A stretch of 11,652 nt of DNA from an uncultured Clostridia bacterium (lineage in GTDB: Bacteria > Bacillota > Clostridia > UBA1381). The translations under genes and the position numbers were made by a program. This document shows positions 7,370 through 11,652 of this stretch, one piece after another. The stretch is from positions 1 through 11,652 of the forward strand of contig CALXSW010000259.1 of assembly GCA_944391255.1 (NCBI GenBank). Reading direction: 5' to 3'. Each line of letters starts with the position of its first letter. Position 1 is the stretch's first letter. The notes below the pieces were generated by a model. The model had not been told where the DNA came from, did not search any database, and saw nothing but the letters and a program-made list of their open reading frames with translations.

Positions 7370-8749
7370 TTAAAGATCTGCCGTAACAGCATCTTTAGGA
7401 TGTGTAATACGTTTTAATATTGTGTGTCTGTACCTGAATACAAAGAATATACCGCGTACGAGCCAGTCTATTGTCATAGCTATCCATACGCCGAAAGCGC
7501 CCATGTTCAATCCTTTCGCTATTACAAAGCTTGCGCCCACTCTAAACACCCACATGGAAAATGCCGATACGATCATCGGGAACATAACATCGTTCGCGGC
7601 GCGCAGCGCGTTTGGCAAAGCGAACGAGAACGACCAGAATGTACAAGCGCATATTGTATGATACCAGATTATGTGGTTTGTAAGGTCTGTAGTTTCGGGT
7701 GAAAGGTTGTATCCGCGCGTTATTACAGGCATAAGCAGGACTATAATAATATTAAATGATATCGCTGCGCCGTATAGTATCTTAAACAGTTTTTTTACAT
7801 AGTAATGCGCCTGCTTAAAGTCATTAGCTCCTACGCATTGGCTTACTACTGTCAAGATCCCTTGACCTACAGCCATTCCGGGGATTATCTGGAAATTTGC
7901 AACTGTATTGAAGACTGCATGTGCAGTTATATGCATAGTTCCGAATGTAGTAACTATTGAGATCGTGAGGATCTTTCCAAGCTGGAACATAGAGTTTTCA
8001 AGCGCGTTAGGCACACCTATGCGAAGGATGCGGCGTATCATGGAAAAATCCGGCTTAAAGCAGAATGGCTTTGATATGCTGACTTTAAGATCTGGATTTG
8101 AAAGCTTAACGAGCATTATTACAGCGGCGAGTATGCGCGAAACGAGAGTCGGTATTGCCGCGCCTGCAACGCCCATTTTAAAGCCGTAGATAAGCAGCGC
8201 GTTTCCTGCTATATTAACTGCGTTCATTATAAGCGATACGTTCATGGATATACGCGAGTTGACCTGCGCCCTAAACAGCGCGGCAGCGGCGTTGTATATG
8301 CCTATAAACGGAACAGCCGCAGAAACTATCATGAAATATGTGTTCGCATATCCTTCAACATCGTCATCTATCGATCCGAACACAGTGCCAAGTATAAAGT
8401 TTCTTATAGCGTATAGTATTATCATAATGATAACTGCTATGGCGGTTGTAAAAAGCATTACCTGATCAGCACTGTGCTGAGCGTCTTTCTTTCTCTTCAT
8501 TCCAAGCAGCTGTCCGGTTATTACAGCGCCTCCTGTGGCGAGAGCGGTAAAAATATTTACTATAAGCACATTTACTGTATCAACTAATGAAACTCCGCTC
8601 ACTGCCGCCTCACCGCAAGTGGATATCATCATTGAATCTACCATGCCGACAAAGACTGTCAGTATTTGCTCTATTATAAGAGGAACGAACAGCTTTCGTA
8701 TATTACTATTACTGAACATATAGTTTTTCTCTATTTCTTTTGTTTTCAA
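7370..8749 (-). CDS. MATE-family multidrug/metabolite exporter, TTG start
   Basis: This integral membrane antiporter uses an inward Na+ or H+ gradient to expel cationic or other small molecules; its substrate cannot be told from sequence. Its 459 residues fit the family's usual 440-480, with about twelve hydrophobic helices in two homologous halves. The first half has FVPLIIEQILTVFVGMVDSM (D38 sits where NorM has its TM1 aspartate) and GGAVITGQLLG. The second half has VPNALENSMFQLG (E251) and GMAVGQGILTVVSQCVGAND. D387 in LRAANDVMFPM sits near a cation-binding aspartate position; these alignments to NorM are inference. The TTG start at 8749 has GGAGGG seven bases away. The nearby ATG at 8756 is out of frame and abuts the ribosome binding site. 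It is the second gene after topB, 16 bases downstream, so co-transcription is likely, without an obvious functional link. Confidence 0.93.
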   Translation of the reverse strand: MKTKEIEKNYMFSNSNIRKLFVPLIIEQILTVFVGMVDSMMISTCGEAAVSGVSLVDTVNVLIVNIFTALATGGAVITGQLLGMKRKKDAQHSADQVMLFTTAIAVIIMIILYAIRNFILGTVFGSIDDDVEGYANTYFMIVSAAVPFIGIYNAAAALFRAQVNSRISMNVSLIMNAVNIAGNALLIYGFKMGVAGAAIPTLVSRILAAVIMLVKLSNPDLKVSISKPFCFKPDFSMIRRILRIGVPNALENSMFQLGKILTISIVTTFGTMHITAHAVFNTVANFQIIPGMAVGQGILTVVSQCVGANDFKQAHYYVKKLFKILYGAAISFNIIIVLLMPVITRGYNLSPETTDLTNHIIWYHTICACTFWSFSFALPNALRAANDVMFPMIVSAFSMWVFRVGASFVIAKGLNMGAFGVWIAMTIDWLVRGIFFVFRYRHTILKRITHPKDAVTADL

Positions 8750-8765
8750 CTTTCATCCCTCCATA

Positions 8766-11258
8766 TCATTTTTTATCGTTTTCAAAGTGCAGATCATATA
8801 CTATAGCGCTGTACGGATTGTTGGGGTCATATCTAAGTGATACGGCTGCCTCAAAGGTGTCTCCGTTTTTATTACATAGCTTTTTACACATGACTTTTTC
8901 GCCGTTTAGCCATTTTTTTATCATTGATGCGGTTATAGACGTTGATTTGAAAAGACCTCGATCAGATTTTTTCCAAATGATATATCCGCAGTTATTTTCG
9001 CATGAAAACGCTTTCATTGATTCGGTTATATTACCACCGCATTTAGGACATTTCCCAAGAACGGTTTTCTCACCGAAAACGAGCTGAACGGGATATTGAG
9101 CGTCTTTGTCTATATGCATTTTTATGTTAGCTGAAAATTTCTGTCCTGAATTGGAAACAAGCTTTGCTATTTTTACACTTTTTCCGTCAAGCCATTTTTT
9201 TACCATAGTTTCGGTTACTGTCACATTTCTGAAAAGGCCCCTGTCTGTATTTTTCCATATGATGAATTTACATGACATTGGCGGACGGCTGTTGGCGCAT
9301 CCAAACCCCTTGCGTCCTTCTATGACGTTTCCGCCGCAAAGCGGACAGGTACCGATAACGTTGTTAAATCGAGAGGTTACCGCTTTAGTCCCTACCGATT
9401 GATCGATTTCAGGATATTTATTTTTTAGAATATTATTTATAGTATCAAGAACGGTTTCGGTGAGTGCCGAGTACGGTTTGTCGCCTGAGCGTATGTCCTC
9501 CTGTATGGCCCACCATTTTGCTGTCATATCTGCTTTTTTTATTTCATCAGGCAAAATTCTGTAAAGCTCGCGCCCAAGTGGAGTGGATATGAGCTTTTTA
9601 CCCTGCTCCGTAAGATATCCTTTTGTAACAAGTCCGTCGATTATGGAGCTGCGCGTCGCTGATGTCCCTATGGAGCCGTTCTCGCCCTTTTTGTCCTTGT
9701 CCTTGAGCTCAAGCATTTTCTTGATTTCCGGATCTGTGACATATTTCGCGATTCTTGTCATATCCTCGTTAAGAGATGCCTTTGTATAGCGTGATGGCGG
9801 TTTTGTCTCTTTTTCTTCGGTGTCGCCGCCGCAAACAATACCTGAATAGATACCGTCAGGAATTGTGCTTAATATAGTCGGCTCGTCTTTTTTTATGTCC
9901 TTAAAAATTGACAGATATCCTGGTGACAATATTTTAGTGGAGTGAGCTGTAAGCTGGTATTCGTCATTTATCGGCGCTGTCAGCCGTGTGCTGTGTTTTT
10001 CCGCTTTTGGCATAAACTGAGCCATATAGTATTTGCATATAGCAAGATACACATTGCGTTCTCTTTCTGTCAGTTTTTGAAGATCAACTCTGTTGTTTGT
10101 CGGTATTATGGCAAAGTGAGCTGTGATGTTTTTATCGTTAAAGCACTTTGAATGTATGCTCATATCAAGCGCCTGTGGACGGTATGATATATTGGATATA
10201 ACCTGAGCCATAGTCTTTGGTGCTTCTTTAAAATGCTCTTCGGAAAGATACTGGCAGTCTGAACGATTGTATGTTATAGCCTTGTGATTTTCGCGGAGTG
10301 ATTGAGTTATGTCCATAACATCCTTGGGATTATATCCGAAATGCGATGAGCAGTAGCTCTGCAATTTTACAAGGTTAAATGGCAGAGGTGGATCTTCCAT
10401 AACGCGCTTTGACGATATCTCTATATTATCAAATCTTTTGTTCAGCAGTGAATTCAATATAGATACAGCCGTATCCTTGTCCGTTATGAGCTCCGGATGT
10501 TCACCCTTTTTCTTTTGTTTTTTTGCGTATTTAGTTCTGACTCTTTTTATTCCGTCAGCTGTGGCAACGTCTATGTCACAATATATATCGTAGTAAACTG
10601 TTTTAGTATGACCTTCTATCTGCATATCGCGCGCCACAACAAGACCTAATGTCGGAGTCTGAACACGTCCTACAGTTAGAAGGGCGCCGGAATTTGAGCA
10701 AGTAAAAAATCGGCTCATATTAACGCCGACCATAAGATCTGCTACGCTTCTTGCATATGCGGACCACCCTTCATTTTCGCTCGATTTATTGTCAGTCATT
10801 TTGCCGAGAGCTTTTATAAGACCGTTCCTCGTAGTATCGCCTGTATAAAGACGTTTTACGGGTTTGTCATAATTGAACCAACGCAGCAGTTCGTCTATAA
10901 GAAATTGTCCTTCCTCGTCAGGGTCTCCCGCGTGTATAACGCTGTCTGCGCGTTTTAGAAGAGAACCTATAAGCTCTACTCTTTCACGCTTTGTCTCAAA
11001 ATTGTTATTGCCTGGTGGATCGGATCCTATTTTTTGTTCCCAGTTATCAAAATATATAGGAAGAGATGAAATATTCCACTTCTTATAGCTTTCGTTATAA
11101 TCTTCCGGTTCTTTAAGGGAGAGCATATGACCAAACACCCATGTTACAGTGTAGTCGCCTTTTTCAATAAACCGATTGTTTTTGTTGCTGTAAGTACCGG
11201 GGAGCGCGTCTGCAATATCGCGACCTAATGACGGTTTTTCAGCTATAACCAAAATCAT
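8766..11258 (-). CDS. topB: DNA topoisomerase III (type IA), with two C-terminal zinc-finger repeats
   Basis: This ATP-independent enzyme cuts one DNA strand, forms a 5'-phosphotyrosine link and passes strands to decatenate or relax DNA. The Toprim domain (about 1-145) has VIAEKPS (E7) and GDPDEEGQ (D112, D114, E116) for Mg2+ binding. The catalytic tyrosine is Y330 in ITYNRSDCQYL; the usual residue after it is proline, here asparagine. ITAHFAIIPT and GTSATRSSIIDGLV are further family motifs. The C terminus has two similar modules, each a four-cysteine finger followed by an FxIWK segment: C638, C641, C654, C663 and C737, C740, C753, C757. At 830 residues it is longer than E. coli TopB (about 650), mostly because of this tail. 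ATG at 11258 has GAGAGG eight bases upstream. It heads a minus-strand operon with the MATE gene. No relaxase, integrase or other mobile-element gene is visible, though topB-like genes also occur in conjugative elements. Confidence 0.95.
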   Translation of the reverse strand: MILVIAEKPSLGRDIADALPGTYSNKNNRFIEKGDYTVTWVFGHMLSLKEPEDYNESYKKWNISSLPIYFDNWEQKIGSDPPGNNNFETKRERVELIGSLLKRADSVIHAGDPDEEGQFLIDELLRWFNYDKPVKRLYTGDTTRNGLIKALGKMTDNKSSENEGWSAYARSVADLMVGVNMSRFFTCSNSGALLTVGRVQTPTLGLVVARDMQIEGHTKTVYYDIYCDIDVATADGIKRVRTKYAKKQKKKGEHPELITDKDTAVSILNSLLNKRFDNIEISSKRVMEDPPLPFNLVKLQSYCSSHFGYNPKDVMDITQSLRENHKAITYNRSDCQYLSEEHFKEAPKTMAQVISNISYRPQALDMSIHSKCFNDKNITAHFAIIPTNNRVDLQKLTERERNVYLAICKYYMAQFMPKAEKHSTRLTAPINDEYQLTAHSTKILSPGYLSIFKDIKKDEPTILSTIPDGIYSGIVCGGDTEEKETKPPSRYTKASLNEDMTRIAKYVTDPEIKKMLELKDKDKKGENGSIGTSATRSSIIDGLVTKGYLTEQGKKLISTPLGRELYRILPDEIKKADMTAKWWAIQEDIRSGDKPYSALTETVLDTINNILKNKYPEIDQSVGTKAVTSRFNNVIGTCPLCGGNVIEGRKGFGCANSRPPMSCKFIIWKNTDRGLFRNVTVTETMVKKWLDGKSVKIAKLVSNSGQKFSANIKMHIDKDAQYPVQLVFGEKTVLGKCPKCGGNITESMKAFSCENNCGYIIWKKSDRGLFKSTSITASMIKKWLNGEKVMCKKLCNKNGDTFEAAVSLRYDPNNPYSAIVYDLHFENDKK

Positions 11259-11307
11259 TAAATATACCTCTCAAAATATAGATTAAATCAAATAATAATA
11301 CAATATA

Positions 11308-11336
11308 ATAATACAACAAAATGCAATTTTTAGCAA
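11308..11336 (-). promoter_or_regulatory. Probable sigma-A promoter of topB-MATE
   Basis: On the minus strand TTGCTA (11336-11331) and TATTAT (11313-11308) are 17 bases apart, about 50 bases upstream of the topB ATG. Other AT-rich hexamers nearby could serve as the -10, so the exact choice is uncertain. Confidence 0.55.
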
Positions 11337-11360
11337 GTGTAAAGATAATAAATAAAACAA

Positions 11361-11391
11361 TTGACTAAACAGAGAGAAGAAAAAGAATAAT
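11361..11391 (+). promoter_or_regulatory. Weak candidate upstream promoter of the rightward leader
   Basis: TTGACT (11361-11366) and AATAAT (11386-11391) could form a second promoter with a long 19-base spacer. rRNA operons often have tandem promoters, but the spacing is poor and the region is very A-rich. Confidence 0.25.
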
Positions 11392-11436
11392 TTCAAGGAA
11401 ATATTGCACAAAAGAAAAAAAGTTTGAAAAAAGGTG

Positions 11437-11465
11437 TTGACAAATGGAGAATGATGTGGTAGAAT
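11437..11465 (+). promoter_or_regulatory. Strong sigma-A promoter, probably of an rRNA operon
   Basis: TTGACA (11437-11442) and TAGAAT (11460-11465) are separated by 17 bases. The A-tracts at 11411-11432 resemble an UP element that recruits the RNA polymerase alpha subunit. It faces away from topB. The rRNA assignment rests on the leader that follows. Confidence 0.8.
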
Positions 11466-11480
11466 AATCAAGTCGTCAGC

Positions 11481-11510
11481 GATGAGATACAAATTGATGA
11501 GATACAAATT
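11481..11510 (+). repeat. Perfect 15-bp tandem duplication in the leader
   Basis: GATGAGATACAAATT occurs twice head to tail (11481-11495, 11496-11510) with no mismatch, about 10 bases after the expected transcription start. It looks like a recent slippage duplication, or a small repeated protein or RNA-binding element. Confidence 0.9.
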
Positions 11511-11569
11511 GAACAAAGCTGATAGATAAAGTTTGTACATTGAAAAATGAACAGTGTGAGTTCTTGGAA

Positions 11570-11583
11570 AGTGTGAAAACACT
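11570..11583 (+). other. GAAA-tetraloop hairpin in the leader RNA
   Basis: AGTGT and ACACT form a perfect 5-bp stem closed by GAAA. As RNA this is a compact GNRA-loop hairpin, possibly a folding or processing element of the leader. Confidence 0.6.
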
Positions 11584-11602
11584 AACAATTACTTGAGTTT
11601 AA

Positions 11603-11611
11603 AGTTCTTTA
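11603..11611 (+). promoter_or_regulatory. boxA-like antitermination element
   Basis: AGTTCTTTA is close to the E. coli boxA core (TGCTCTTTA) and to the Bacillus version (TGTTCTTTG). It sits within the putative rRNA leader, where Nus factors would bind. A short GTTC/GAAC dyad (11604-11607 with 11613-11616) overlaps it. Confidence 0.35.
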
Positions 11612-11652
11612 GGAACAGAAATTCGGATTAAAAGAATTCTTAGCAGATTATA

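Larger units (their letters stand above)
11472..11652 (+). other. Probable 5' leader of an rRNA operon transcript (continues off the edge)
   Basis: The last 180 bases have no convincing ORF and follow a very strong promoter. TTTGTACATTGAAAAATGAA (11532-11551) resembles the T(T/A)TGAAAACT(G)AA stretch common in rRNA leaders and spacers of Firmicutes. AGTTCTTTA (11603-11611) resembles boxA, the Nus-factor antitermination site. A 5-bp hairpin AGTGT-GAAA-ACACT (11570-11583) has a stable GNRA loop. The conserved start of 16S rRNA is not reached, so the gene would begin just beyond the window. An mRNA or other stable RNA leader is the alternative. Confidence 0.5.

Noticed and set aside
7422..8723. 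Several plus-strand open frames of 60-95 codons within the MATE gene
   Set aside because: They are antisense shadows of a full-length membrane protein gene and lack initiation signals.
8766..11258. topB as evidence of an integrative conjugative element
   Set aside because: No relaxase, coupling protein, integrase, transposase or attachment site is visible, and the flanks are a MATE gene and a probable rRNA operon.
11481..11510. CRISPR array
   Set aside because: There are only two 15-bp units, directly abutting with no spacers.
11283..11588. A 101-codon minus-strand open frame rich in Phe, Leu, Tyr and Ser
   Set aside because: It runs antisense through the divergent promoter and leader in very AT-rich DNA. 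The hydrophobicity follows from base composition, and there is no proper ribosome binding site or family likeness.

Overview
The window looks like chromosomal DNA of a low-to-mid GC Gram-positive anaerobe of the class Clostridia, probably a gut or plant-fibre degrader. The reasons are textbook sigma-A promoters (TTGACA-17-TATAAT), purine-rich ribosome binding sites, heavy use of ATA and AGA codons, a very large secreted multidomain protein of the NPCBM/F5-8C/BspA type, a relic of a rhamnogalacturonan lyase, and a leader resembling Clostridia rRNA leaders. This taxonomic reading is inference; no gene here gives a species.

Left part (1-7028, + strand): a tRNA-Ser(UGA) transcription unit with its own perfect promoter and hairpin terminator is followed by an AT-rich regulatory region. 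This leads into a 2104-residue secreted protein (494-6808). Its modules are a signal peptide, a beta-helix, Ig-like domains, an NPCBM domain, a large central region with a transglutaminase/papain-like Cys-His-Asn/Asp signature, an F5/8C (CBM32-like) domain, two Big_3-like domains, a BspA-type leucine-rich patch and a beta-rich tail. Fourteen bases after its stop begins a 50-residue ORF with a good Shine-Dalgarno sequence, and a strong terminator closes the two-gene unit.

Middle (7029-7367): a decayed stretch with no intact gene. It holds a 57-codon piece clearly resembling the DFDGDG / KTxDGTVDGxGNxIG core of family PL11 rhamnogalacturonan lyases, then a terminator that serves the minus-strand genes.

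Right part (7370-11258, - strand): a two-gene operon, type IA topoisomerase III (topB-like, 830 aa, two C-terminal zinc-finger repeats) followed 16 bases later by a 12-helix MATE exporter that starts with TTG. A minus-strand promoter lies upstream of topB.

Right edge (11340-11652): divergent from topB is a strong + strand promoter with AT-rich upstream sequence, then a non-coding leader with a perfect 15-bp tandem duplication, a GAAA-tetraloop hairpin and a boxA-like element. The best reading is the start of an rRNA operon whose 16S gene lies just outside the window.

The items most worth attention are the putative enzyme core inside the giant surface protein, the small ORF translated behind it, and the rhamnogalacturonan lyase relic beside them. 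The topoisomerase and exporter look like ordinary chromosomal genes.
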